Shown here one piece after another: positions 30,875-41,047 of a stretch of DNA of 64,000 nt. Positions within the stretch are counted from its first letter, which is position 1; each line of letters begins with the position of its first letter. The DNA is taken from positions 80,366,909 to 80,430,908 of the forward strand of contig NC_071353.1 in assembly GCF_943734655.1 (NCBI RefSeq), in the 5' to 3' direction. Under the pieces are notes generated by a model. The model did no database searches, was not told the DNA's origin, and worked only from the letters and a program-made list of their open reading frames with translations. The position numbers were made by a program, and so were the translations under genes. The stretch comes from Sabethes cyaneus (taxonomy: Eukaryota > Arthropoda > Insecta > Diptera > Culicidae).

Positions 30875-33800
30875 TTAGTCGTCATTTGTTGAAAAAAACA
30901 TAGAGAAGTTACGACGGACCGTTTCACGTGACAAATTAAAATCAAAAGCGAATGCAACCCGATTGAAAACTCGCTGTATACCAGTCAATGAGCTGTTTCG
31001 TCCGTAGTTGGTGCGTTGAAAAGGTACCCTCAGCATTGAGTTGTTCCGCAGTGCCCTGGGACGCACGTTTAGATCAATCGCCCCAAGAATAGCAGGACAA
31101 TCAATTCTTCCCTGCAACGTGTCGACAGCAAACAGAGCTCTTGCGATGTTCCTTCGTGTCTGTAGTGTCTCCAAATGTATTAATCGGCAACGACTTTCGT
31201 AACTCGGCAACTGGAACGGATTTCGCCATGGTAGACGACGGAGAGCAAAGCGTAAGAAGCGGCGTTGAACTGATTCAATCCTTTGCATCCCGTTTTGGTA
31301 ATATGGATGCCAGACAACGGAACCGTACTCAAGAGTCGAACGGACGAGTCCACAGTATAATGCCTTGAGGCAATAGACGTCAGTAAAGCTCTTAGCGATG
31401 CGGAAGACGAATCCTAATGTTCTGGATGCCTTGTCCACAATGTAAGAAATATGCCGTTTAAACGATAACTGGCTATCCAAAATAACGCCGAGATCCTTTA
31501 CCTGGTCGACACGTTGGATTTCTGTACCGCGTAGCTTGTAGTTAAAAATGACGGGTTCTCTGATCCGGGCAAAAGAAATAATGGAACACTTCTCAGGATT
31601 GACAAGCATGCAGTTCAGATTACACCAATTCGTAAAAGTCTCAAGCTCTTGTTGAAGACAAATTGCATCGTCCTTGGAACGTATCTTCAAGTACATCTTC
31701 AAATCGTCGGCGAAGGATAAACGAGGACCTCTGAGTACATAGTTGACATCATTGAAGTACAATAGGAAGATTAACGGTCCTAAATGACTACCTTGTGGGA
31801 TTCCAGATGAGGCCGGAAACGCATTTGATTCAAAACCTGCAACAGTCGCAATCAGTTGGCGACCTACGAGGTATGAACTGAACCAATGCAACATACAGCC
31901 GCTGATACCGAGTCTCTCCAATTTAGCTATCGCAATAGCATGATTGATTTTGTCAAACGCCGCAGACAAATCAGTATAAATGACATCCGTTTGAGCACGA
32001 TCCGCTAGACTTTCGGCAACATATGTTGTGAGACAAAGGAGGTTTGTAGTGGTTGATCTGCCTGTGATGAATCCATGTTGGTCGTCACTCAAGTAATGTT
32101 TACAGTGCGACAGTAGCGGAGTCATGACTACAAGCTCAAATAACTTGGAAATGGCACACAATGACGAAATTCCTCGGTAGTTATTGACATCTTTCCGATC
32201 CCCTTTTTTATGCACAGGGAACATTTGGGCGGTTTTCCATGCAAGCGGAAATACTCCGCTTGTGATTGATAGACCAAACACGAGTTGTAGAGGGATTAAT
32301 AGGTCTTCAATGTGCTTCTTTAAAAACACAGACGGAATACCATCTGGGCCGGATTTAGTCGATGATTTTAACGTTGATGCGGCTCGAGAGATCATTTCTT
32401 CGTGGATGTTGAGCGTACACAGAGTATTCATAGTCACTAGTGGAACATTGCAAGCAGCTTGGGAGATTTGGTCGTCCGGGATGATTTTGTCGGAAAAGGT
32501 TCTGGCGAATTTATCGGCAAAGAGCTGGCAGACATACTGGGGCTCCGAAGCAACCTGTCCATTGAGCATCATAGTTGATGGAAGGCCTGATTCCTTGCGC
32601 TGATCGCTAACATACTTCCAGAACGTTTTTGGTTTCACCTTCAGATTGCGCTGGATTCTCTGCAGGTGTCGTCTAAAGCATGTCCGACTGGTTCTTTTGT
32701 ATACGGTGTTTAATTTTATGTATTGATCACGCAGTGAGCGGGTACGAAACTTGGAATATATCCTAAGTGCTGCCCTTTTTTCAGTCTTCAACATGCGAAG
32801 CTCGCGGGTCAACCAGGGCTTGCTGTTTGACGAATGAACTACCTTGGGTACGTGACGATCGATTGCGTGCACAATTATGTGCGAAAGAGTCAAGGCGGCG
32901 TTGTCGGCATCGTTTCCGTCGAGAACATCAAACCAGTTGATAGTGGCGAAGAATTCGGCAATGCTTCGGTGATCAGCATTTCGAAAGTCATACGAAACAG
33001 AGGGGATAGTTTTTGTTAGATTCGAGTGGTGATTGCTGAGGGTAAGCACTAGTGGAGGGTGATGCCTCACTTGCTTAACTAGTGGCGACGGAGCGGGCGA
33101 AACGACTGGAGCAACATCCTGTGCGCTGGTGAAGCAGAGATCCAGACAGCGAATGTTCTCGTTGGTCACGTGGTTGATCTGTCGCAAAATGGCAGAACTG
33201 TAGCAGTCTAGAAGCCGTAATGCTGCACTGTGCACAACAGAGTGATCGGGATCCGGATGGAGAAAACCATTACTGGATGGTTGCCATAAAAGTCCTGGTA
33301 GGTTAAAATCACCGATAATAATGAGCTCGTCGGTTGCTGTTGCCAAGTCGATCACTGACATAACCGAGCGGGAGTGAACGTCGATCAGACCTTCGTCTCG
33401 TACTCGATCGGGGGGGATGTAAATTCCACACAGGAACAACCTGCAGTTAGTGAACTCGATACACACCCACACTTGCTCAATACTGCTCCATTGATCATTT
33501 TCGATCAGTTTTGCTTTCAGTCTCTGATTAACCGCGACAAGCACGCCACCTCCCATTAACTTCCGACTATTTCTGGGCCCACGGTCGCATCGAAAAACTT
33601 CATATTCGGGACTAAACACCTGACACGAGAGAGTTCGAGAGTCGAGCCAGGTTTCGGTTAGTACAATGATATCGTAGCAGCCATCAGATGCAGCCAGGAG
33701 GTACTCGTTCACGTCGCAGTTCATCCCTCCAGCGTTTTGGTAGTAGATGAGCACATCGCCATTTGCACCATCACCGCGCGCAAGGTCCGGCCTTGATTGC

Positions 33801-34321
33801 ATATTGGACGAACTAAAAATCGGAGTATCAGGTACCGGAAGTTCATTACTTGGGTTGCAAGGGTACTCGCCTGAGGCTACGGATTGGAAGACTCCCACAC
33901 CACAACCAACCGCAGGACCGGGACGACTGTGATGAGCGCAGGCTGCGATTAGCTCGACTGGGTTGGGAGGGCCGGGAGCTTCCATGGTGCTGTCCACAGT
34001 GCGGCCCGGTTGTAGAGTAGGACGAAGAGGAGACTCGTTGCGATCAGGATCCACTAATTGTTTATTGTACGGACTTGTAGACGGAACGAGGCTAAAAATG
34101 TTGGACTCATCGACGAGAGAAAATTTTGTATTACACGCATACTTGCCTGGAAGTGCAGGCTGGGAGACTCCTTCCGAACCACCGTGAACAGGACCAGGAC
34201 GACTGAGATGGCAGCAATCAGATAAACAAGCGTTGTTTGTAAAGTTAACTGAGGAACAAAACGAGGTTGTTACGGGGTCAGTAGGAGCTCCCATTATGCC
34301 TCGTTGCGTGCGTCCTGGCAA
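30875..34321 (-). CDS. LINE1 ORF2: endonuclease and reverse transcriptase
   Basis: 1148 residues without a break. An N-terminal extension (about 1-190) contains two similar blocks (HLSRPGPVHGGSEGVSQPA and HHSRPGPAVGCGVGVFQSV), an internal duplication. AP-type endonuclease at about 190-430: YYQNAGGMN, VLTETWLDS, GGGVLVAV, IIGDFNLPG. RT at about 600-900: VHKKGDRKDVNNYRGIS, YTDLSAAFDKINH, GIPQGSHLGPLIFLLYFNDV and the catalytic LSFADDLKMYL. The C-terminus has the LEYGSVVWHPYYQNG and RRLPWRN motifs. It nicks target DNA and copies the element RNA there. Full-length and intact, so possibly active. Confidence 0.9.
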   Translation of the reverse strand: MPGRTQRGIMGAPTDPVTTSFCSSVNFTNNACLSDCCHLSRPGPVHGGSEGVSQPALPGKYACNTKFSLVDESNIFSLVPSTSPYNKQLVDPDRNESPLRPTLQPGRTVDSTMEAPGPPNPVELIAACAHHSRPGPAVGCGVGVFQSVASGEYPCNPSNELPVPDTPIFSSSNMQSRPDLARGDGANGDVLIYYQNAGGMNCDVNEYLLAASDGCYDIIVLTETWLDSRTLSCQVFSPEYEVFRCDRGPRNSRKLMGGGVLVAVNQRLKAKLIENDQWSSIEQVWVCIEFTNCRLFLCGIYIPPDRVRDEGLIDVHSRSVMSVIDLATATDELIIIGDFNLPGLLWQPSSNGFLHPDPDHSVVHSAALRLLDCYSSAILRQINHVTNENIRCLDLCFTSAQDVAPVVSPAPSPLVKQVRHHPPLVLTLSNHHSNLTKTIPSVSYDFRNADHRSIAEFFATINWFDVLDGNDADNAALTLSHIIVHAIDRHVPKVVHSSNSKPWLTRELRMLKTEKRAALRIYSKFRTRSLRDQYIKLNTVYKRTSRTCFRRHLQRIQRNLKVKPKTFWKYVSDQRKESGLPSTMMLNGQVASEPQYVCQLFADKFARTFSDKIIPDDQISQAACNVPLVTMNTLCTLNIHEEMISRAASTLKSSTKSGPDGIPSVFLKKHIEDLLIPLQLVFGLSITSGVFPLAWKTAQMFPVHKKGDRKDVNNYRGISSLCAISKLFELVVMTPLLSHCKHYLSDDQHGFITGRSTTTNLLCLTTYVAESLADRAQTDVIYTDLSAAFDKINHAIAIAKLERLGISGCMLHWFSSYLVGRQLIATVAGFESNAFPASSGIPQGSHLGPLIFLLYFNDVNYVLRGPRLSFADDLKMYLKIRSKDDAICLQQELETFTNWCNLNCMLVNPEKCSIISFARIREPVIFNYKLRGTEIQRVDQVKDLGVILDSQLSFKRHISYIVDKASRTLGFVFRIAKSFTDVYCLKALYCGLVRSTLEYGSVVWHPYYQNGMQRIESVQRRFLRFALRRLPWRNPFQLPSYESRCRLIHLETLQTRRNIARALFAVDTLQGRIDCPAILGAIDLNVRPRALRNNSMLRVPFQRTNYGRNSSLTGIQRVFNRVAFAFDFNLSRETVRRNFSMFFSTNDD

Positions 34322-35235
34322 ACTAGTAGATCTTCTACTTCCATGCTCGGCAAACTCGTAGCTGATGAAGTTGTCGTTCCAGGGGATTCCGCTAGAGATA
34401 GACTGACCACCCTCGGTAAGTTTTTTGCACGGTTGTCTTCGAATTGCCGAAACCGGATATGTTCAGGCCATGAGTCGCAAGATAGCGCTTTTTCTTTAAA
34501 TCGCCCGCTTAATCCAATTTTAAAGGAGACGTAATTAAGCGTATTTAAATCCTTTCCTCTAGGGACCAGCTTGAACACTTTGAGTTTTACGTTTGCTGGC
34601 AGTTCCAGGCACTCAGAGACAAATGAAGCTATTTGCCTGTCTGTCGTGTTCGGATGAAAAGCTGATAAGTAGATCCATGTTAGGTCATCTTCGGGCCGGG
34701 GATCCAAGCGAATTGAAGAAATTGCACTAGTCGCTTTTGTTCCCACCTTGATCGGGTCATCAGCTATGGTAATCGAATTTCCATCGGAATCACGGAGACG
34801 TTTAGCTGATTTCATAGCGCGATTTGATCGATGAATGGCGGGCCAAGGATTCGGCGAGGAGAATGGTGTAGGTGTAGTGGGGATTCCATCTACTTTAGCG
34901 GACAAAACTTTCATGTTGCTGTTCAGCTTTTCTATTTCCTCCTGCACAGATTGGACAGCTGTTGGCATAGCGGAAATTTTTTCATCAAATCCAGTTAACA
35001 ACGCACGAAAGTGTGTGTTAGAAAACAGCATCGCGCATCCGTCGCATAACCAAAACAGATTATTTTGGTACTGTTCCAGATTCTGTCGAAGAGGTACATC
35101 AACATTAACACAGATTGCATGGAACGTGGCGCCACAATATCCACGGCAGACTACGGTATCAGCCTTGGACACCTTTTTTTGACAACGCTTGCAGGTCATG
35201 GTAACGTGAAAAACTAAAAACGGCCACTCTCCCAA
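34294..35235 (-). CDS. LINE1 ORF1: PHD-like zinc finger protein
   Basis: 313 residues. Residues about 14-63 carry a PHD-like Cys/His pattern (CKRCQKKVSKADTVVCRGYC, HAICVNV, WLCDGCAMLF). A coiled-coil-like stretch follows (about 85-120) and a C-terminal segment with KVFKLVPRGKDLNTLNYVSF, also present in LINE2 ORF1 (KLVPRGKDLRSLTFVSY). It presumably binds element RNA in the ribonucleoprotein. It overlaps ORF2 by 28 bases, so ORF2 translation probably depends on reinitiation or shifting. The start gives an 11-residue lead before the first Cys; a Met at residue 12 (MTCKRC) is a plausible alternative. Confidence 0.85.
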   Translation of the reverse strand: MGEWPFLVFHVTMTCKRCQKKVSKADTVVCRGYCGATFHAICVNVDVPLRQNLEQYQNNLFWLCDGCAMLFSNTHFRALLTGFDEKISAMPTAVQSVQEEIEKLNSNMKVLSAKVDGIPTTPTPFSSPNPWPAIHRSNRAMKSAKRLRDSDGNSITIADDPIKVGTKATSAISSIRLDPRPEDDLTWIYLSAFHPNTTDRQIASFVSECLELPANVKLKVFKLVPRGKDLNTLNYVSFKIGLSGRFKEKALSCDSWPEHIRFRQFEDNRAKNLPRVVSLSLAESPGTTTSSATSLPSMEVEDLLVCQDARNEA

Positions 35236-35693
35236 ATCAATTTTTTTTTTCTTTTAATCCGCAATCCGAACAAAAAAAAAATCAAACAAAATCTTGCAAC
35301 TCGAACACCGCGTCGTGAAGAGCCAATGGATCACACTACACAGTTGCGTTGGTACACAATAACGAGCGACGGGCACTACAGCACAGCAGACTCACTATGC
35401 CTTACCGTACATACGGCAAACAATGCGATGGCGCTGGACAGTTGATATAGCAGCGATGCAAATAAAACACTTTAATCACTCTGATTCCAGTATATCTTTG
35501 CCGATTTCAATCGGGTTTCCGTGTTTGTCACTTAAAATCAGTTAGCACTTTTAGATAAATAGCATTAATAACCAATTCACTCGCGAAAACACTCATAAAA
35601 TCGATATTATTCGGAGCGCGTAAAGCCACTTGCTACAGTAAGTAACGGTGTTCACTACCGAGATCTTGTTGAGAATGTTGTTAGCATTGTTTG
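35236..35693 (-). other. LINE1 5' leader and adjoining DNA
   Basis: No coding region. In minus orientation a leader of about 230 bp precedes ORF1. The 5' boundary cannot be fixed. AGAATG near 35671 resembles the GGAATG before the LINE tail but is too short to prove a target duplication. Confidence 0.4.
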
Positions 35694-36290
35694 AGACCCC
35701 GCCCCCTATAGAAGGGGGGGCTCCAATATAAATGAAACACAAATTTCTGCATAACTCGGGAGTTAATCGTGCAAAGGGAGCCAAATTTGGCATTTGAAGA
35801 TTTTTGGAGGCAGAAATTTTTTCTATAGTGGTTCAAGACCCCTACTTTCTCTAGGCCTGCTCCCATACAACTAAAAAAAATGTCCTCATAATTCGACTAT
35901 TAATCAAGCAAATGAAACCCAATTTAGCATGTGGGGAGAGACAGGATTTTTTTCTATGGAGGCTTAAGACCCCTCCTCGCTCTAGAAGAGGGGGCTCCCA
36001 TACAAATGAAACACAAATTTCTGCATAGCTTGGGAACTAATTATGCAAATGGAACCGAATTTGGCATGTGAAGGTTTCTGGAGGCAGAAATTCCTCCCTC
36101 CTTCTTCTAAGAGGGGAGCTCCCATGCAAATAAAATAAAATTTTCTCAGAACTCTAATAATCATGCAAATTAAACCAAATTTGGCATGTGGGAGTTTCTG
36201 GAGACAGGATTTTTTTCTAAGGTTGTTTAAGACCTCACCTCTCTCTACAAGGGGGGGGCTCCCATACAAATGAACCATACACCCATACAC
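35694..36290. repeat. About 150-bp tandem array, four diverged units
   Basis: Units share AGGGGG(C/A)CTCCCATACAAATGAA, CAAATTTCTGCATA, AACCAAATTTGGCATGTG and TTTCTGGAGACAGGA-like words at roughly 140-160 bp spacing. Units are diverged and partly deleted. I recall similar GGGGGCTCCCATACAAATGAA arrays from mosquito genomes but cannot confirm this here. Confidence 0.7.
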
Positions 36291-36603
36291 CACCATAAAC
36301 TACTTATAGTAACGCTAGATGATTTAGGCCGAGATGGCCGCTGGCCGCGAGTGTTGCCATCCATACTGAAATATAAAGTAAATTTGGAACAAAATTGATT
36401 ACTCTAAGTCCATGGTTTCTGACCAGTTTTCAACTGATTTCAAACGGACTGCATTGATATTTTATCGCGATTTTGCTAATATTATCAATTTAAGGGTTGG
36501 TAAAAAAAACCAAATTGTTACGTGGGATTATAAATTTGTGGTATGATTTAGGAATATTTTGGTTTGTCAAAAAGAAAGCTTTTGGCTGCAAGATAACAAT
36601 TAA
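36291..36603. other. Unassigned DNA
   Basis: No gene or repeat recognised between the tandem array and the next gypsy1 fragment. Confidence 0.5.
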
Positions 36604-36962
36604 TCAAAGCATTACGCATCTACCTTTTTGGAAGGGCGTAGCAACGCGCGCCGGGTTATCTGGTTGGTTAATAAGTTTATTGAATGCTGAGTTGGCAGTT
36701 TCTGGGAATTCTGAAGCATTAATTTTTTCGTTTATCTGCTCTACTCTTCCACGTATTTGTTCATTACTATTAATATTTGCTATTATAAAATTCTTTAGTG
36801 GTATGATTGTTGGCTTAAAATTACTTATAAATACAGGCCTATCGATTGTATTTATAAATTTAACGTATTTTTCGGAAGGTGTTGTAAGCGTGTTTCCACA
36901 GGAAAATCCTGATTGGATTTCTTCTGCGCACACTAAAACATCTTCGGTTATTTGTAGTTTTT
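36604..36962 (-). pseudogene. gypsy1 segment between protease and RT
   Basis: The minus-strand frame includes ITEDVLVCAEEIQSGFSCGN (36900-36962), IDRPVFISNFKPTIIPLKN and TPFQKGRCVML. It lies where gypsy polyproteins have the protease-RT linker. The right edge (codons for EKLQITED) joins the protease fragment at 41827 once element c is removed. The left edge ends near 36604, beyond which gypsy1 resumes only at 29110. Confidence 0.75.
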
Positions 36963-38148
36963 GACGTAGGACTACGTCTTACGGCAAGTTTTGAGATAGG
37001 GTGTCATTCCAAAAAATCGAAAAATGCGAGCGTCACGAAAAATGAAAGGTTTTGAGCGCTAATAGCTCAGCGGTTTTCCTATCGATTTTCAATATTCTTA
37101 CACCAATCGATCGGAAAATCTTCTAAGAATTGACCCAAATGAAGAAAATTATGGATTCTTGATGTTGAACCTATGAAAAATTGAAAATAATGAACCTATG
37201 TTTTACCAGAATTCTCGCTTCGTGATTGGTTGGAAGATTCTTTGCGATGATCTAAACCTATACCAATTTTATATCTGTGCTTGGGAAGTAAGCCAAAACA
37301 AGTGACCAAGTTTCCTCATTTCAACAAGATTTCTTAACACCGCGGTTAAACCTAGACCATTTTGATGTCCTTGCTTGGGAAGTACGCCAGAAAGAGTGAC
37401 AAAGCCCCCTCGTGCCAACAGATTTCTGACGAACGCGATTAAACCAAGTCCAATTTGATGTCTGTGCTAGGGAAGTGTGCCATAAAAAATGACGCAAGTT
37501 CATTGTCCAACAGATCGCAAATTCTTTACTGCGAGACGATTAAACCTCGGCGAATTTGATATCTGTGTTGGAAAAATGTGCTAGCTGTAGTGTTCGGTTA
37601 TAATACGACTCTGTATGAAGGTGAAATTAGTCATCATCGATTCTGCCAATTTCAAAAGCAGTTTTTTTGTTTGAATTCGGTTTATGAAAATATATTCGCT
37701 GTGTTCAGATTGGTAAGAAGAATGTAGTATATACATTTTTGAAGTAGGACTACTTCTTTGATTTCTATATTGGGGTGCACTTTAGAAAAACGAAAAGGGA
37801 ACATGTAACGAAAAGTGGTTATGATTTGCACGCCTATAACTCAGTCATCCGTCAACAGATTCTAGAGATATTGGTATCAATCGATTGGAAATTTTTCAAA
37901 AATTCCATAACAATACAATAGATTCCATGTTTCCCAAACAGACGTTTAATAATTGAGAAAATATTAGACGTATATTCATTATTTCATTATTTTCATGTTT
38001 TTGCCTTCCCACGCCAATGCTTCCCTAGCACAGATGACAGAAATATATACGAGATGAGCTATGGGTTTTGATTGTATTTAATTTACGCTCTATAGAATCC
38101 GCTCGAAAATTGTTGAGCTTCAGTGGGTGTTGCTTGCTCGGAATAAGG

Positions 38149-38640
38149 CATCGAAGACATTCAAATTCACCAAGCAAGACGCCAACAATCCGAAGACGCC
38201 ACCGACTCGCCCGCCAGCGAACGATATGGTTTTTGCTGCTATCAATACCCAGTAAAATCAATGGATCCTCGCTGCAAGCCGTTAGAAGTAAATCGCCGCT
38301 AGCCACAATTGTGACGTTCCAAGGTTGGGCACATTTGTGAAAAATGTTTTGAAATTAGCTGTCGAAAAGCTGGTCCAAACAAAAAGAACAGGCGCTTCCG
38401 ATTTGTTCAAGGTTGATAAAACGGACGAAAACAATATCTTTGCTAACTGCTGCAAAGGCGGCTCCGATTAAAGCTGTACTACTGGAGTAAATATGCGGGT
38501 GCCCCGAACAAAAATCTACTAAGCCAATGAAAACCGTAGCAAAGGCACCGAAAGCCCCAGTCAAAGGAAATCGTTCCAGCGGAGAAGGTGCCCGAAAAAA
38601 ACTGTTGCCTAGATGTAAATTTCCTTGATTTGGATTACTA
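38149..38640 (+). pseudogene. Histone H1-like pseudogene, first copy
   Basis: Codons from about 38185 give PKTPPTRPP and DMVFAAI, matching the start of the H1 globular domain (PKTP..HPPV..MV.AAI). After stops come GSSLQAV-type codons (38264 onward), FVKNVLKLAVEKLVQTKRTGAS (winged-helix core, 38330-38400), and a Lys/Ala/Pro tail (TKPMKTVAKAPKAPVKGN, 38520-38570). Several stops and small shifts. H1 binds linker DNA; this copy cannot. A TATATA sequence lies upstream near 38045. Confidence 0.75.
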
Positions 38641-38966
38641 ATATCTGGTAGAATACAATCAGTTCTTTTAAGAACTACTGAATAAAAAGTATACGAAGCA
38701 GTTAAATTGATTTTTCTCACATTTTAAAGTGATGTTGGCAGTTTAGTATGAGCGTTCGAAGTATGAGCCCGTCAGAAATTACATGTTTAAACTGTATTAA
38801 GACAAACACAACTGTGAGTGCACGTCTGCCATGCTCGTTGCCGTGCCATCCCTGTGTTCAAACAATGTACGGAGTACGGTTTCGTTGTACCGCCTTTCTT
38901 TCGTGTCTATGATTCTCTGCCCTACGTTGATCCGCCTTTGTTACAACTTGCTGCCATTTGCTCTGG

Positions 38967-38973
38967 TATATAA
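38967..38973 (+). promoter_or_regulatory. TATA box of H2A-like pseudogene
   Basis: TATATAA about 100 bp upstream of the first H2A-like codons, in the spacer between the H1-like and H2A-like pseudogenes, as in TATA-driven insect core histone genes. Whether it is used is unknown. Confidence 0.45.
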
Positions 38974-39063
38974 TCAGAAGTAAGTCGGCGAACGGCATCA
39001 TTTTTGCATTGGCATTGGTACGGTGCAGAAGCAGAACAGACAGCAGAGAGTTGCGATTTCCTT

Positions 39064-39321
39064 CACTGGAATCGGCAAACTGGTAAAACGCAGCGCAGCG
39101 GCAGCAGCAGTAGCGGATCATTGTTTGGTGTAGAGTGCGCTGAACGTGTTGGTACCGGAGCATCGATCTATTATCAGCTATATTAGAATATTTGGTTGCG
39201 GGAGCGGAAGAGCTTGAATCAATGGAAAATGCTCTGTCCGGTAACCATTGTCACCATTACCCTGGGAGGTGTTGTTTCAAACATTCAAGCCATTCTGCTG
39301 GCCGGATTTTCAACCACATAA
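39064..39321 (+). pseudogene. Histone H2A-like pseudogene, first copy
   Basis: The start resembles SGRGKGGK as TGIGKLVK. Then LFGVECAERVGTGASIYYQL matches the H2A stretch AERVGAGAPVYL. After a frameshift AILEYLVAGAEELE matches VMEYLAAEVLELA. The acidic-patch and docking region is deleted. VTITLGGVVSNIQAILL matches the C-terminal VTIAQGGVLPNIQAVLL, followed by TAA at 39319. Four collinear blocks make the identity firm; it is inactive. Confidence 0.8.
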
Positions 39322-39695
39322 TTTACCACAACACGTCCTTTTTAGGACGAACGAATTTGTTTATGAAGAGATGAAAATTTTCTGCATACTAAATTTCTTT
39401 ACTTAAATTTCCAAATGTCGCTGATTCTTTAAATCATGAAGAATTTCTTCTGATTTGATCTATAAAACGTTAAATATGTGGTGACTCACCATGCGGTCTT
39501 CTAACTCATGACGTTGCTTTAATCTTATTTTTGCCTTCCCACGCCAATGCTTCCCTAACACGGATGACAGAAATATATAGGAGAAGAGCTGTGGATTAAA
39601 TTCCCTTTGAATCAAAGTTTGATTGTATTTAATTTACGCTCTATAGAATCCGCTCGAAAATCGTTGAGCTTCAGCTGTTGCTACTTCCCCGGAAT

Positions 39696-40104
39696 AAGGC
39701 AACGAAGACATCCAAATTCACTAAGCGAGACGCCAATAAACCGAAGAGTCAACGGATCTTCGTTGCAAGCAGTCTAGAAGTATATCGCCACCAGCTACAA
39801 TTGTAACGTTTCAAAGTTGGACACATTCGTGAAAAAGGCTTTGAAGTTAGTTTTCAACAAGAGAAAGCTGGTCCAAACAAAGAACTGGCGCTTCCGGTTC
39901 GTTCGCCTACCAAACTTGCTAGCGAGAAGCAAGATTACTAAGTCAATAAAGACCATAGCAAAGGCTTCGAAAACTCTAAAGCCAAAAGAAGTTCTAACGG
40001 AGAATGCGGTCCGAAAAAAGCTGCTGCCAAACAGTAAATTTCTTCGATTTGTATTATTAACAGCTGGTAGAAAACAATCAGTTCTTTTAAGAACTACTGA
40101 ATAA
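39696..40104 (+). pseudogene. Histone H1-like pseudogene, second copy
   Basis: N-terminal Lys-rich codons KATKTSKFTKRDANKPK, then a deletion of the globular-domain start, then GSSLQAV, KYIATSYN and KLDTFVKKALKLVFNKRKLV, matching the H1 core GSSLQAIKKYI ... KLAPFIKKYLKSAV. A basic tail follows (SIKTIAKASKTLKPKEVL). The last 95 residues are open to TAA at 40102-40104. The same unit as copy one, but with different lesions. Confidence 0.78.
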
Positions 40105-40196
40105 GTATATGAAGCAGTTGAATTGATTTTGCGAACGGCATCATTTTCGCGTTGTTTGGGTTACAAATAATAATGAGAGTTACGACTTTATCTCCC

Positions 40197-40350
40197 TGTC
40201 CGGATCCGGACGCGGCAAAGGTGGTAAAACTCGGCAGCAGCCGATTATTGTTTGGTGTGGAGTGGAAATTACGCCGACCGTGTTGGATTCGAAACATCGA
40301 TCTATTATTTAAGCTGCTATAATAGAATATTAAATATGCTAGAAAACCCA
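40197..40350 (+). pseudogene. Histone H2A-like pseudogene, second copy
   Basis: SGRGKGG is exactly preserved near 40204-40230, the H2A N-terminus. The next codons parallel the first copy (IIVW, RSII, IIEY) with stops and shifts. The unit is cut by unrelated sequence before the C-terminal part. Confidence 0.65.
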
Positions 40351-40390
40351 AAGTTTGGTCGCGGAAGCAAAGGGTTTAAATTGGTGGGAA

Positions 40391-41047
40391 TAGTGATGTC
40401 CGAAATTTTCAATTATTCGATTACCGATTAATCGGTGAGCCTTGTCTGCACTAATCGATTAATTCAACTATTCGTGCTAGAGAGCTTTCTGACAGCTCAA
40501 GCACCCACACTAGCGAACACGAAATACGCGTGTATATACATGATGTTTACCTCATTTTGGGGAACAGCTGATGCTGATGGGAACAAACCGAAAAATAGCG
40601 ATTACTAGTTGTGTTTCTCTGGTTGCCACACTGCAGAGCACATATTTCGGTCAAATTTTTCATCCTGTTCCAAATTCAAGCACATATTTTGAAAATTTGC
40701 TGGTATTTAAGCCAGCGGAAGACGAAACTCATTCTGTACCTTGGTGACAAAGGAATGCATCTCTTTTGCTTACTGTTGTTGTTTGCCTCATTTTCAAGCA
40801 CCAATACACACATAACTGGAAAGGTCTAGTGGTCTTCGATTAGAAATATTCGCATATTTCTTTGCATAATTCGATTAATCGAACGATTATGAACGATTAC
40901 CGAGCATTATTCGGGGATTATACGTACTGATTGAACTATTCGATTAATTCAACTACTCGTGCTGGCATTATTCGATTAAAAATTATTCGAATATTCCTTG
41001 TGTTATTCGATTAGTTGAATTAATCGAACGATTAACGGACATCACTA
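40391..41047. mobile_element. hAT-like MITE rich in ATTCGATTA words
   Basis: Perfect 12-bp inverted ends TAGTGATGTCCG and CGGACATCACTA. The CAG/TAGNGATG-style end is typical of hAT elements. The interior repeats ATTCGATTAATCG-like words near both sides. An 8-bp target duplication is not visible. It lies inside element d, downstream of the second H2A-like relic. Confidence 0.65.

Larger units (their letters stand above)
30764..35470 (-). mobile_element. CR1-like LINE (LINE1), apparently intact
   Basis: Minus-strand LINE with tail AATAAATAAATAAA at 30764-30778, a 3' untranslated part, two overlapping open frames (ORF2 30875-34321, ORF1 34294-35235) and a 5' leader to about 35.47 kb. RT motifs and the PHD-like ORF1 suggest the CR1 superclade (T1/Q-like mosquito elements). 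The exact 5' end and target duplication are not certain. Confidence 0.85.

Noticed and set aside
36497..36964. Plus-strand frame of 155 codons.
   Set aside because: Antisense of a gypsy1 pol fragment that matches a known retroelement segment on the minus strand.
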